Part shown: positions 17,856 to 27,515 of the stretch, in pieces
Layout: every line of letters starts with the position of its first letter
How positions within the stretch are numbered: position 1 is the stretch's first letter
Source: Vibrio ostreae
GTDB taxonomy: Bacteria; Pseudomonadota; Gammaproteobacteria; Enterobacterales; Vibrionaceae
Assembly (NCBI RefSeq): GCF_019226825.1
Contig: NZ_CP076643.1
Span: forward strand, 1,116,001-1,180,000
Direction: 5' to 3'
Length of the DNA: 64,000 nucleotides
Notes under the pieces: generated by a model
Databases searched by the model: none
What the model saw: the letters and a program-made list of their open reading frames with translations, nothing else
Told to the model about the DNA's origin: nothing
Made by a program: the position numbers and the translations under genes

Positions 17856-19780
17856 TGGAACATAATCAAGCATCACAAGCACCAAAATACAGCGTGGGTA
17901 TTGACCTGGGGACCACACACTGCGTGTTGTCTTATGTTGATACCCAAAATGAAGACGCCCGCGTTGAAGTGATGGCGATCCCGCAAATGACCGCACCGGG
18001 CACAGTCGAAAGCCGTATGCAACTGGGCTCGTTTTTGTACCAGCCACATGAGCATGAGATGGCGCCTAATGCACGCCGTCTGCCGTGGACAGAAGAGCCA
18101 AAAGCTCTGGTCGGTGCGATCGCGCGCAACCTGGGTGCCAAAACACCGATTCGTCTGGTTTCCAGCGCAAAATCCTGGTTGTGCCATGGCGGAGTGAACC
18201 GCCGTGACGCATTCCTGCCACAAGGCAGTCCGGAAGATGTGGCTAAGGTTTCTCCGCTACGTGCAACAGAACTGTATCTTGCTCACCTTAAAGAGGCGTG
18301 GAATCACCTGCATCCGCAGCATGACCTGTCTGAACAGGACGTCACCATCACCGTACCGGCCTCTTTTGATCCGGCGGCGCGAGATTTAACCGCTGAGGCA
18401 GCACGCAATATCGGCCTCGCTCATCTGACCCTGCTGGAAGAGCCGCAAGCGGCGCTGTACAGCTGGATCGATAACAGCCAGGACAAATGGCGTGACCAAG
18501 TCAACGTCGGTGACGTCGTACTGGTGGTCGATATCGGCGGTGGTACGACTGACCTTTCGCTGGTCGAAGTCACCGAAGACGAAGGCAACCTGACCCTGAA
18601 CCGTATCGCAGTCGGCGAGCATATCCTGCTTGGCGGTGACAACATGGATCTGGCGCTGGCCTATCGTCTCAAGATGAAACTGGCTCAGGAAGGCAAAGAA
18701 CTTCAACCGTGGCAGGTGCAGGCGATGACACACGCATGTCGTGATGCCAAAGAAGCTCTGCTCAACGATGCTGAATTGCAGGCTGTACCGATTGTGGTAC
18801 CTAGCCGTGGCTCGAAACTGATGGGTTCGACCCTGAAAACTGAACTGACTAAACAAGAAGTGCAACAGACTCTGGTTGACGGCTTCTTCCCTCAGGTCAG
18901 CGTTGCCGACCAGCCGGTACAACGCTCGCGCGGCGCTCTGACTCAGATGGGTCTGCCGTACGCGCAAGATGCCGGTATTACCCGTCACATCGCCGCGTTT
19001 CTGGCTAAACAAGCCAATGCGCAAGGCCAGGCAAATTCGGAAACTGCACCGTTTAACATGGCAGGTATTCCGGGTATGCCGGCCGCCAGTATCGAGTTTA
19101 TCAAACCGACCGCTATTCTGTTCAACGGCGGGGTATTGAAATCTGACCTACTGGCACAACGTCTGCTCAGCACCATCAACCAGTGGCTGACCGATGCGGG
19201 CACTGCAGCCGCTAAACGCCTGACTGGTCTGGATCTTGACTTAGCCGTTGCCAGTGGCGCGGCGTACTACGGCGCAGTTCGCCGTGGCCAGGGCGTACGT
19301 ATCCGCGGCGGTATTGCCTCGGCTTACTACGTGGGTATTGAAAGCGCAATGCCGGCAATTCCGGGTATGGCGCCTCCGATGGAAGCACTGTGTGTGGCAC
19401 CGTTCGGGATGGAAGAAGGTTCCGGTGTCGCTGTACCAAGTCAGGAATTTGGTCTGGTGATCGGTCAGCCGGTGCATTTCCAGTTCTTTGGCTCCACGAC
19501 TCGCCGTGAAGATGTGGCCGGAACTCACCTCGATTACTGGGCACCGGAAGAACTTGAAGAGCTGCCTGAAATTCAGGTCACTCTGCCAGTTTCCGAAGGA
19601 CGTCGCGAAGGCGAAGTTGTGCCGGTGACTCTGGCATCACGCGTAACCGAACTGGGTACCTTGTATCTAGAGGCCATCGCCTCTGACAATGGTCAGAAAT
19701 GGCACGTTGAGTTTGATGTGCGTGAAGGAAACGACGCGCAAGAGAGCAACGCGCAGAGTAGCGACGCTCAGCAGCAATAA
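17855..19780 (+). CDS. Hsp70-family protein, first of a pair
   Basis: A 641-residue DnaK-like ATPase. The actin-like ATPase motifs are clear: GIDLGTTHCVLSYV (phosphate 1) near residue 12, LLEEPQAALY near 193, VVDIGGGTTDLSLVEV (phosphate 2) near 224 and a late FNGGVLKS (adenosine motif). The substrate-binding part is short compared with DnaK, and the tail is Gln/Ser/Ala-rich without the helical lid or EEVD-like end. GGAGG precedes the ATG. It overlaps the DUF2760 gene by one base and sits 134 bases before a second Hsp70-like gene. No J-domain or GrpE gene is near. Confidence 0.88.
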   Translation: MEHNQASQAPKYSVGIDLGTTHCVLSYVDTQNEDARVEVMAIPQMTAPGTVESRMQLGSFLYQPHEHEMAPNARRLPWTEEPKALVGAIARNLGAKTPIRLVSSAKSWLCHGGVNRRDAFLPQGSPEDVAKVSPLRATELYLAHLKEAWNHLHPQHDLSEQDVTITVPASFDPAARDLTAEAARNIGLAHLTLLEEPQAALYSWIDNSQDKWRDQVNVGDVVLVVDIGGGTTDLSLVEVTEDEGNLTLNRIAVGEHILLGGDNMDLALAYRLKMKLAQEGKELQPWQVQAMTHACRDAKEALLNDAELQAVPIVVPSRGSKLMGSTLKTELTKQEVQQTLVDGFFPQVSVADQPVQRSRGALTQMGLPYAQDAGITRHIAAFLAKQANAQGQANSETAPFNMAGIPGMPAASIEFIKPTAILFNGGVLKSDLLAQRLLSTINQWLTDAGTAAAKRLTGLDLDLAVASGAAYYGAVRRGQGVRIRGGIASAYYVGIESAMPAIPGMAPPMEALCVAPFGMEEGSGVAVPSQEFGLVIGQPVHFQFFGSTTRREDVAGTHLDYWAPEELEELPEIQVTLPVSEGRREGEVVPVTLASRVTELGTLYLEAIASDNGQKWHVEFDVREGNDAQESNAQSSDAQQQ

Positions 19781-19795
19781 TGACAAACGGCACCT

Positions 19796-19810
19796 TAACG
19801 GGTGCCGTTC
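19796..19810 (+). other. Stem-loop between the two Hsp70 genes
   Basis: ACGGCACC and GGTGCCGT flank a short loop, ending about 100 bases before the next ATG. There is no T-tract, so it may only attenuate transcription or mark an mRNA processing site. Confidence 0.4.
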
Positions 19811-19914
19811 ATCTATCTCACACCCGCCCTTGAAAGTGGTCAGCCGTTAAGCGTATTTCCGCCGGCTGCCTTGAGTGTCCGCCTTCACCGTGCCGGGTCT
19901 ACACGAGGTTAATC

Positions 19915-22191
19915 ATGACAACTCCAAGTTTTCTTGTTGGGATCGATTTAGGCACCACCAATACGGTCGTGGCCTTTTGTGAACTTAGCGACGATCTTGA
20001 AAATGCACCGGTTGAACTGTTTCCGATTGATCAGCTTATCGGCCCCGGTGAAGTGGTTCGTAAACCCCTTCTGCCCTCTTTTCGCTATCATCCGGCACTA
20101 GGCCAGGTAGCTGGCAGCGATCAAACCCTACCATGGGAGCACGAACCGGTCGCCGGTGATTTCAGCAACGTGATTGTCGGCGAATGGGCGCGCGATCTGG
20201 GTGCTAAAGTCGAAGGCCGTCAGGTCTCCAGTGCCAAAAGCTGGCTATCACATCAGGCCGTCGACCGTGAGCAGGAGATCCTGCCGTGGGCTGGAGCCAG
20301 CGATGTCGACAAGGTTTCCCCTGTCGTTGCCAGTGCTAGCTATCTGAATCATATTCGCCAAGCCTGGAATTATCGTCACCCTGGTAACCGCCTTGAGCAT
20401 CAGGACGTGGTCGTGACCGTACCGGCTTCGTTTGATGAAATCGCGCGTAAACTGACTCTGCAAGCGGCAAAACTCGCTGGCCTGCATAATATCGTCCTGC
20501 TTGAGGAGCCTCAGGCAGTCTGTTACGACTGGTATGCGCGCCACAAAGCGACTGCGGCACAGCAGTTGGCAAATCTGCCGCTGATCCTGGTGTGCGATGT
20601 TGGTGGGGGTACCACCGACCTGAGTCTGATTGAAGCGAAATTTATCGAGGGTGAACTGACGCTCAATCGCATCGGTGTTGGTGAGCATTTGATGCTTGGC
20701 GGCGATAACCTTGATCTGGCTTTGGCCCATCTGGCGGAATCCCGTTTTCATCAGGGGAAAAAACTGACAGCTTCGGCACTGACTAAACTGATTCAGCAAA
20801 CCCGCCAGGCGAAAGAAAACCTGCTCTCATCCCACGCACCGGAGACGGTTAAAATCACAATGCTGGGCAGTGGCTCTAAACTGCTCGGCGGCACTAAAAG
20901 CATAGCGTTAAGCAAACAAGAAGTGCATCAGATTGCTCTGGACGGATTTTTCCCGATTTCTGAATTTTCTAAGTTGCCGGATAAGCGCCGCAGCGCGGTG
21001 GTCGAGTTTGGACTGCCTTACGTTTCCGATCCGGCGGTAAGCAAGCATGTAGCGGAATTCCTGACTCAGCATCAGGCCGTCGCTCATGCGGCTCTGGGTA
21101 AGACCGATAACCGTTCACCCGCCGTCCCGGTCGGCGTGTTGCTCAACGGTGGTGTGTTTAACAGCACACTGATTACCGGGCGTATGTTGCAGCTCTTGGA
21201 TCACTGGCGTGGTGAACCCGTTACTCAACTGGATAACCCGCACCCCGACTGGTCTGTCGCACTGGGAGCCGTTGCGTTTGGTAAAGCGCGGCGTGGAGCC
21301 CAGCTTAAGATAGGGGGTGGCTCTGCCCGCTCCTATTTCCTGCACTTACAGGAAAAGAACAACATGGGCAAAGCCCTTTGTCTGCTTGCCAAAGGGACGG
21401 AAGAAGGTCAGGAAATCCGTCTGACCAGCCGCCGTTTTTCTCTCACCCTGGGAGAACCGGTGCGTTTTAACCTGCTGACCTCAACTCATGATGCACTCAC
21501 GGATAACGTGGCGGTACAGAACGGGGTTTTAGTGGCAGTGAATCCGGATAAATTCCAGCCACTGCCTCCCTATATTACTACGTTACAGGGTGACGAAAAT
21601 ATTCAATTACACGCCAACCAGAAACAGCGGGTGGAGGTTCAGTTAGCCTGCCAACTCACAGAGGTCGGAACACTGAAAATAGAATGTGTTTCGGTCGAAG
21701 ACGAGCAGCAGCGCTGGCTGATGGAGTTTGAAGTTCGCCACAGTAACCAAGACGGCGACGATGATACACCGAAAACCAACCCACGCCTCGAGCAGGCACA
21801 GCAGATGATCACAAAGACCTACAGCGGTAATAAGAGCAGTGCCGATGGCAACACCATTAAAACCCTGAGCAAAGATCTCGATAAGTTGCTCGGCAAACGG
21901 GATGACTGGGATTTCTACACGCTGCGCAGTGTGTTTGACACTCTGGCACAAGGCCGTAAGCGTCGGCGCCGTTCAGAGCAACATGAGAAAAACTGGCTGC
22001 GCCTGGCCGGATATACGCTGCGCCCGGGATTTGGTGACGTGACCGACAGTTGGCGCGTTGATCAAATCTGGAACCTGTACCAACAAGGTATTCAGTTCGC
22101 CAACCATCAAGGCTGGACCGACTGGTGGGTATTCTGGCGCCGTATCGCCGGGGGGGCTCAATCAAGAGCAACAAGAAACAATATTGGCTGA
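19915..22191 (+). CDS. Hsp70-family protein, second of a pair; frameshifted at a 7-G tract
   Basis: 758 residues are read before a premature stop. The N-terminal 500 residues form a DnaK-like ATPase (GIDLGTTNTVVAF, LLEEPQAVCYDWY, VCDVGGGTTDLSLIEA, LNGGVFNS). A helical C-terminal domain follows (from about residue 620: LSKDLDKLLGKRDDWDF...). The family-like sequence WWVFWRRIAGG runs into seven G residues at 22150-22156. Six Gs would continue as LNQEQQETILADIAK in the next frame for 190 more residues. The intact product would be about 937 residues. The tract may be a sequencing error, a phase-variable run or a true knock-out; the window cannot distinguish these. Confidence 0.8.
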   Translation: MTTPSFLVGIDLGTTNTVVAFCELSDDLENAPVELFPIDQLIGPGEVVRKPLLPSFRYHPALGQVAGSDQTLPWEHEPVAGDFSNVIVGEWARDLGAKVEGRQVSSAKSWLSHQAVDREQEILPWAGASDVDKVSPVVASASYLNHIRQAWNYRHPGNRLEHQDVVVTVPASFDEIARKLTLQAAKLAGLHNIVLLEEPQAVCYDWYARHKATAAQQLANLPLILVCDVGGGTTDLSLIEAKFIEGELTLNRIGVGEHLMLGGDNLDLALAHLAESRFHQGKKLTASALTKLIQQTRQAKENLLSSHAPETVKITMLGSGSKLLGGTKSIALSKQEVHQIALDGFFPISEFSKLPDKRRSAVVEFGLPYVSDPAVSKHVAEFLTQHQAVAHAALGKTDNRSPAVPVGVLLNGGVFNSTLITGRMLQLLDHWRGEPVTQLDNPHPDWSVALGAVAFGKARRGAQLKIGGGSARSYFLHLQEKNNMGKALCLLAKGTEEGQEIRLTSRRFSLTLGEPVRFNLLTSTHDALTDNVAVQNGVLVAVNPDKFQPLPPYITTLQGDENIQLHANQKQRVEVQLACQLTEVGTLKIECVSVEDEQQRWLMEFEVRHSNQDGDDDTPKTNPRLEQAQQMITKTYSGNKSSADGNTIKTLSKDLDKLLGKRDDWDFYTLRSVFDTLAQGRKRRRRSEQHEKNWLRLAGYTLRPGFGDVTDSWRVDQIWNLYQQGIQFANHQGWTDWWVFWRRIAGGAQSRATRNNIG

Positions 22192-22729
22192 TATCGCCAA
22201 ATACCTCCATCCTGGTGCGGCCCGCAATCCGAAATCCGCAAAAGAAGCACAGGATAAAGGGTATGAAGCCATGGTCCGGCTGGCGGCGTCATTGGAACAT
22301 CTGGATGTAGAAGATAAAGTGCTGCTGTGTACCTGGTTTATCAATAAAGCACTGAACCAGCCCCAGTTTGTCTCTGCGCACTGGTGGGCCGTCGGTCGTC
22401 TTGCTGCACGTACTTTATTGTACGGCAGCGCACATAATGTTGTTTCCCGTGAGCAGACCCAACAATGGTTACCAAAACTGCTGGCTGAAAACTGGCTGAA
22501 AGAGCCGATGATCGCGTTTGCCGCAGTGATGATGTGTCGCAAGACCGGAGACCGGACACTGGATATTGCCGATGATTTACGAAATCAGGTACTGGATAAA
22601 CTCAAACAAAGCAAAGTGCCAGACTCCTGGATCCACCTGGTAGAGGAAGTGTCTGAGTTGGATGAAAATGAATCCAAACGAGTATTTGGCGATGCGCTGC
22701 CAAGCGGTCTGACCCTGCTGCCACACTGA
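22157..22729 (+). pseudogene. Detached C-terminal part of the second Hsp70-family protein
   Basis: This frame continues the protein after the G tract: LNQEQQETILADIAKYLHP onward, about 190 residues of helical, Trp-rich sequence with no ribosome-binding site or plausible start of its own. It belongs to the C-terminal domain that accompanies these large Hsp70 relatives. Codon use and composition match the upstream part, so the break looks recent or artefactual rather than old. Confidence 0.75.
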
Positions 22730-22777
22730 TCAGCAAAAGATAGAATCTGCACCAGTGAAATGCCGAGCGAGAACCAT

Positions 22778-22809
22778 AAAGCCGGAGCGTTATATTCCGC
22801 TCCGGCTTT
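22778..22809 (+). terminator. Terminator of the DUF2760-Hsp70 operon
   Basis: AAAGCCGGAGCG pairs with CGCTCCGGCTTT around a short loop, with A and T runs at the ends. Confidence 0.75.
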
Positions 22810-22861
22810 ATTGAATCCCCCGACATCGCCTATCTCGTCCGGGCAATGCGACTTTTAAATG

Positions 22862-24004
22862 CTAAACCAAAGGAACCAATCGGTTACGTCCAGTTTCTTT
22901 GGCATCATACAGCGCAATATCCGCCATCTTCAATGCACGTTGCAGCTCACTCGAATGGCTGACTTCCGCAATACCGATACTGACCGTCATCGCAATATCC
23001 AGTTCACCGGCAATCAGATGATTCCGGCTCACTTCTCGGTGAAAATGCTCGAGCCGAAGCTGATTGGTTGCCTGATGACCCGCCAGCATAATAGTGAATT
23101 CCTCACCGCCATAACGTGCGACTAAATCACCTTTAAACTCGCGAGACAGAATGTCGGCAATATGGCACAGGGCCAGATCACCGGCATCATGACCATAACG
23201 GTCATTGACCTGTTTAAAGTGGTCAACATCGAGCAAGGCAATTGTCCAGGTGTTTGAGCTGTTATCCAGCTCGCTACTCGCTTGCTCCATGAAATAACGT
23301 CGATTATACAAACCGGTCAGTTCATCATGCACTGCGCGATAATGATGCCACTCAATTTCGTCATAAAAGAAAAGAGATAAAATAGAACCCAGGCTGACGA
23401 TGGTCAGTAAATTCTGGCCGACCAGGACACCACTCAGAAAATAAATTGTCGAATCAAACAATTGATACAATGTCGCCGGTAAAAAAACCAATAAACTGGA
23501 AAGCACCAGACAAAACGTCAGCAGTTTTTCACCACCGCTTTTTTTGTTCATATGGCGAAATGCAAACCAGGCGCTGTAGAGGTGGACCGCTGAGAAACTA
23601 ACAGCAGCCAGATTGACCCGCCACTCAAAATGTTGCGGGAAATTCTTTAGCAACCAGAACTGAAATGCGGTGTACACGAAAGTATGCAACGCGGCAAATA
23701 CAAACCATGTGCGCTTAACCGGATACTTAAACCAACTCATTACACCAAACAGCAGCATATAAGTGACGGCCTGGTACAGAAAGTTGTTGCTTAGTACAAC
23801 CCATTCAATCGAGACCCAGCCACGCATCACCGTGGTACCGAAAGCAATTGAAAAACATAAAAAATAGGCGGCAAACCACCCTGCCGTCGACACTTTATGA
23901 TTATTGAGCTTTCGTCTCGATAGCAAAAGAAACAGACAAGCAATAACACTGCAAATGGTATTATTCAAAATGCTCGCCAGTTTTAGCACGTCAATATCAA
24001 GCAA
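22862..24004 (-). CDS. Membrane diguanylate cyclase (GGDEF), seven-helix sensor
   Basis: 380 residues. About seven hydrophobic segments (residues ~8-215) form an integral membrane sensor, followed by a GGDEF domain (~222-380). The active site reads GGEEF in ARYGGEEFTIML, and the substrate-side DVDHFKQVNDRYGHDAGD is intact, so it should make c-di-GMP from GTP. No RxxD inhibitory site precedes GGEEF (the residues there are REFKGDLVAR). The frame opens with TTG, because an upstream in-frame stop excludes earlier starts; GGAAG is 13 bases away, so the start is uncertain. Transcribed alone. Confidence 0.88.
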   Translation of the reverse strand: MLDIDVLKLASILNNTICSVIACLFLLLSRRKLNNHKVSTAGWFAAYFLCFSIAFGTTVMRGWVSIEWVVLSNNFLYQAVTYMLLFGVMSWFKYPVKRTWFVFAALHTFVYTAFQFWLLKNFPQHFEWRVNLAAVSFSAVHLYSAWFAFRHMNKKSGGEKLLTFCLVLSSLLVFLPATLYQLFDSTIYFLSGVLVGQNLLTIVSLGSILSLFFYDEIEWHHYRAVHDELTGLYNRRYFMEQASSELDNSSNTWTIALLDVDHFKQVNDRYGHDAGDLALCHIADILSREFKGDLVARYGGEEFTIMLAGHQATNQLRLEHFHREVSRNHLIAGELDIAMTVSIGIAEVSHSSELQRALKMADIALYDAKETGRNRLVPLV

Positions 24005-24293
24005 AGTTATTCACTTCCATTTTTTACAAGGCCAGGCTCGCAGTCATCAGTTTTAGCGTTGTTTTAATCATTGTGAACCGCACAAAAGCTAACTTTGGCA
24101 ACAAAGTACCGACGTTAAGATTGCCCGCTAATATTAACCCATTTAATATATGTTGATAATAACATTTCATTCAATAAGTCTGTTTTTTGTGCAATTAAGT
24201 CTCGCAATTCAGGCACAAAGCGTAGTAGAATACGCGCCCTCGCTTCATCACGCAGAACAAAAAGTCGACAATTCACACACAGTATATGAAGCG

Positions 24294-24424
24294 GTATACC
24301 CAAACATCATGGAGTTGCAGGTAGGCGGTAAATGAGTAAATCCCTATGAGCATAGAGACATTATGTGATTGGGGTGAATAAAAGTAGCCAGCACTGCTGC
24401 AGCTTCAAGTAGGAAGGGTATATA
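24294..24424. repeat. ERIC element (enterobacterial repetitive intergenic consensus)
   Basis: A ~130-bp imperfect palindrome bounded by GTATACCC and GGGTATA, with the central GTGATTGGGGTGAA and the GTAGCCA...CTGCAGCTTCAAG segment characteristic of ERIC/IRU repeats, which also occur in vibrios. It lies in the 600-base gap between a diguanylate cyclase gene and an orphan gene. The rest of the gap is AT-rich and shows no gene. Confidence 0.75.
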
Positions 24425-24606
24425 ATAATTATTTCGTCTTGGCAGGAAAAATAATCAAGGCTTTGTCCTGGCTCAAGATATCTGAGCTGAAAACGTTTTA
24501 ATTTGAATTATGGCTTTGAGAAATTACGGTGTGATGTTATCTGACGTCAGAACCGCAGCCGATATGCCACAGTTACCTCTTCACTCGTTAGATTATTGTA
24601 CAGTCA

Positions 24607-25155
24607 ATGAATCAAGATAAATTTACTCATATCTATCGTCTGCCCGGGTCGCTGCAAATCCGGATTGCCAAGTGGCAAGCGACGTTTAGAGGCACTTCAG
24701 ACATCGTTCTGCATAATGCGCTGATTGAGCGTAATAAGCAGTATCAAAAACCGGGCTTTCTGCCCCGGGGATGGTGTTTGTCTCCGTTTTCTGAAGACGA
24801 TATTTCAATTACCCATCACGGTAGTTATATTCAAACCACCATATTGACCATGCTGGATCGAAAAGTGGCCTATAAGCGAGTCTATTTATCACGTATGCCA
24901 CTTGAACAAGCTGAACCAGCACTGCGTGCATTTAAGCTGGAATGGATGCACAAATACAATCGTGTTTTGAAAAAATACAACCAGATCAAAAAGAAAGAGT
25001 TTCTCCAATTTGCACGTGAGGAAGTGGAAACACTCTACCCATCGCTGCCGAAAGGAGAGTTTGACCGTAACTTGTGGAATCGGTTGGTGATATCTGAGCT
25101 TGGACCGGAGAAAAAATTCTCTAATCCTTATTATGTTGTTAAAGCAGATTTTTGA
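24607..25155 (+). CDS. Hypothetical basic protein
   Basis: 182 residues, Lys/Arg/Tyr-rich and soluble, with a central conserved-looking LSRMPLEQAEPALRAFKLEWMHKYNRV and an aromatic C-terminus (NPYYVVKADF). I do not recognise the family; the basic charge suggests nucleic-acid contact, but no motif proves it. There is no clear Shine-Dalgarno before the ATG. It is convergent with the next gene, with the two stop codons almost touching. Confidence 0.6.
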   Translation: MNQDKFTHIYRLPGSLQIRIAKWQATFRGTSDIVLHNALIERNKQYQKPGFLPRGWCLSPFSEDDISITHHGSYIQTTILTMLDRKVAYKRVYLSRMPLEQAEPALRAFKLEWMHKYNRVLKKYNQIKKKEFLQFAREEVETLYPSLPKGEFDRNLWNRLVISELGPEKKFSNPYYVVKADF

Positions 25156-26499
25156 TCATCCGATTTGAGAACCATCGAAATTACGGTCGAATTTCATCTG
25201 CGGACAAAAAAAATGGCTCCCGCTGGTTAATTTCGCCTGATACATAGCTTCATCCGCTACACGCAACAGCTCAGCCATATCCTGACTCTGGTCAGGATAG
25301 AGGCTGACACCGATACTCACACCGACCGACAGGCTTTCTCCACCGATGTCCATAGGTGCACTCAACTGCTTAATCAGCCGTTGTGTTTTTTCCGCGACAC
25401 CATGAAAGTCTTTGATTAAATTCAGGCACACCACGAATTCATCACCGCCCAGCCTGCCACTAAAATCAGACTCACGAATATTCGCTTCCAACCTGGTGGC
25501 GATTCGCGTCAATACTTCATCACCGACGTCATGCCCTTTGCTGTCATTAATCTCTTTAAATTTATCCAGATCGATAAACAGCACGGCAAGTTTGACTTGT
25601 GTACGTTGGGCATGCACGATGGCCTCGTGCAGATGTTCCTTGAACGCTCTGCGGTTCAACATACCGGTTAGCGGGTCTTTTTCTGAAAGGAATCGCAGTT
25701 GCTCTTTTTGTTGTTCAAGCTTGGCGGTCTGCCTGGCGACCTCTTGCTGCAACTCCTCACGCGTGATAATCGAGTTGCGTAAAGACTCTTTCATTTTGTT
25801 AAAGAAATGAGCCAGTGCCACAAACTCAGAATCTTGCTGTTTTAGCTCCAGTCGGCTGGCCAAATCACCTTGCGCCAGTTCAGTAATGCCCTCTTTAAAC
25901 GCCGCGAAACCCGCTTTGACTCGTTTAAGAATTAAAAATGCAACGACACAGACCACGATGCCAAAAACTAATAAATGAATCGCGCTGAGCATTAATGATG
26001 AATGTTGGTTATCGGCACTTTGAGTAAGCACGACCTTTTGCAGGTAAAGCAGCTCTTCGGTCATATCCTGCACCAGCATGTTATATCTAGAATGAAGAAG
26101 CTCACTTGAAGCAATAAAAGATGTACTACTACTATGCTGCTTACCAAGGCTCAGGCCTAATGCGCGTTCTTTCTCCAGCAACGCCGCCAGACTGTCATTC
26201 ATGCGCGTCAGATTATTGATATTAATGGTGAGGTCGGACTGACTCGCTAGCTTACGAGCCAGATTTTGCTGGGCAATGTAAACTTGCTCCAGGCTATTTG
26301 CGTCATCGTACTGCAGAAATATCCATAACTGGCTGCGAAGCATATCGACACTGCGTTGGATTCGCATTATCTGTTTCAACTCTTCATGGGTGTTATCTTG
26401 CTCCTGATGCAGATTGTCGAGTGAAACCGCAATTAACACCACCAGCATGGCTGTGGCACAAAATAGTAAGGTCAGTTTACGCGAGACAGAATTTATCAT
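25156..26499 (-). CDS. HAMP-GGDEF diguanylate cyclase paired with a binding protein
   Basis: 447 residues. Layout: transmembrane helix (~8-26), periplasmic helical domain (~27-170), second transmembrane helix (~172-192), HAMP linker (~193-245), coiled coil, and GGDEF domain (~270-435). The active site is RLGGDEFVV, with FIDLDKFKEINDSKGHDVGDE before it. The start overlaps the stop of the upstream solute-binding-protein gene (ATGA at 26496-26499), so the two are translationally coupled. This suggests that the binding protein passes a small-molecule signal to the cyclase. Confidence 0.9.
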   Translation of the reverse strand: MINSVSRKLTLLFCATAMLVVLIAVSLDNLHQEQDNTHEELKQIMRIQRSVDMLRSQLWIFLQYDDANSLEQVYIAQQNLARKLASQSDLTININNLTRMNDSLAALLEKERALGLSLGKQHSSSTSFIASSELLHSRYNMLVQDMTEELLYLQKVVLTQSADNQHSSLMLSAIHLLVFGIVVCVVAFLILKRVKAGFAAFKEGITELAQGDLASRLELKQQDSEFVALAHFFNKMKESLRNSIITREELQQEVARQTAKLEQQKEQLRFLSEKDPLTGMLNRRAFKEHLHEAIVHAQRTQVKLAVLFIDLDKFKEINDSKGHDVGDEVLTRIATRLEANIRESDFSGRLGGDEFVVCLNLIKDFHGVAEKTQRLIKQLSAPMDIGGESLSVGVSIGVSLYPDQSQDMAELLRVADEAMYQAKLTSGSHFFCPQMKFDRNFDGSQIG

Positions 26500-27515
26500 T
26501 TAAAAGACACCTCTGTCTGCAACACCCGCTCAAGAGGTTCGGATGAAAAATATCCCCGGTAATCTGGGAGTTTCCCTTTAACCAGTTTATTTTCAATCGC
26601 CCATCGTGCCTGAAGCTGAATATTAGATAATAGTGCATTACCTAAAGAAAGACGGAACGCATAATCCTGCCATGACCATTCAAGTTGATGAATGGGCACA
26701 TTCAAATCTTTAGCAATCCACTGCCTTGATTCATCCGGATTGTCATGTATCCAGGCTATCGCTTGCTTGAGCGCTTGCAGCAAAGCAACTGAATGAGCCT
26801 CTGACTGTTGGGCGTGCTCCTTCATCGCCATCAGGTTGAAGGAAAGGTTATAAATCCCTACGATCCCCAAATTTATTAATTCAGAAGCAGAGGTCATTTC
26901 TGTGCGATAACCCCACGGCTCCCAAACCGAGATGGCATCGACATTAAAACCAAACAGAGCCTGATTCAGTTGATCGGGGCTCAAATATACTTTTTCCAGC
27001 GGCATTTGTTTCAGATTATTAGCAATCAGGATGGAGTCAAAATAAAACTCGCTGGCGCTGGCTTTTACTACACCCACCCTCTTACCGGCTAAATCACTGA
27101 GCTTGGACACACCACGGTTGGGAACCGTCAGCAACTTTAAATCGTTGTCGGAGCTGACAAAGCTGGCCAGTAAAACAAAGTCACTACGTTCAAAGCTTTT
27201 GAACATAGCAACCGATTCTGACGCTGTCGCATAGTCGACTTCTCCGGAAAACAGTGCCTCAGCACATTGCACACCGCCACTACAAGGGTTCAGCACAACA
27301 TTAAGCCCCTGTTGCTCAAATAAGTTAAGCTGGTCGGCGATAAAAAATGGTGCAGACAGAGGCGTTTGAGAAACAGCTATGGTTATAGTCGGGAGCTGAA
27401 CAGAAGAGAGCCCTTTGGCAGCACGCCAGAAAAAATAGACGAATACAACAATGATAAACGTCGCACATGTGCAGACTAAAATAAGCGACTTTAAGCGTGA
27501 ATATCGGCGACTCAT
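26496..27515 (-). CDS. Membrane-anchored solute-binding protein (SsuA/NMT1-like)
   Basis: A 339-residue periplasmic binding-protein fold of the SsuA/TauA/NMT1 type (ITIAVSQTPLSAPFFIADQLNLFEQQGLNV; later VGVVKASASEFYFDSIL and ISVWEPWGYRTEM). The N-terminus is a hydrophobic anchor (~11-30) with no clean cleavage site, so the protein probably stays tethered to the inner membrane. No permease or ATPase gene is nearby. It overlaps the HAMP-GGDEF gene by 4 bases, which argues for a sensory rather than a transport role, as in the NspS-MbaA system. The ligand is unknown. Confidence 0.85.
   Translation of the reverse strand: MSRRYSRLKSLILVCTCATFIIVVFVYFFWRAAKGLSSVQLPTITIAVSQTPLSAPFFIADQLNLFEQQGLNVVLNPCSGGVQCAEALFSGEVDYATASESVAMFKSFERSDFVLLASFVSSDNDLKLLTVPNRGVSKLSDLAGKRVGVVKASASEFYFDSILIANNLKQMPLEKVYLSPDQLNQALFGFNVDAISVWEPWGYRTEMTSASELINLGIVGIYNLSFNLMAMKEHAQQSEAHSVALLQALKQAIAWIHDNPDESRQWIAKDLNVPIHQLEWSWQDYAFRLSLGNALLSNIQLQARWAIENKLVKGKLPDYRGYFSSEPLERVLQTEVSFK

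Noticed and set aside
18386..19024. Long minus-strand reading frame inside the first Hsp70 gene
   Set aside because: It is antisense to a well-supported ATPase domain and resembles no family.
24115..24335. Short frames on both strands in the 24.0-24.6 kb gap
   Set aside because: They cross into the ERIC element and have no start signal.
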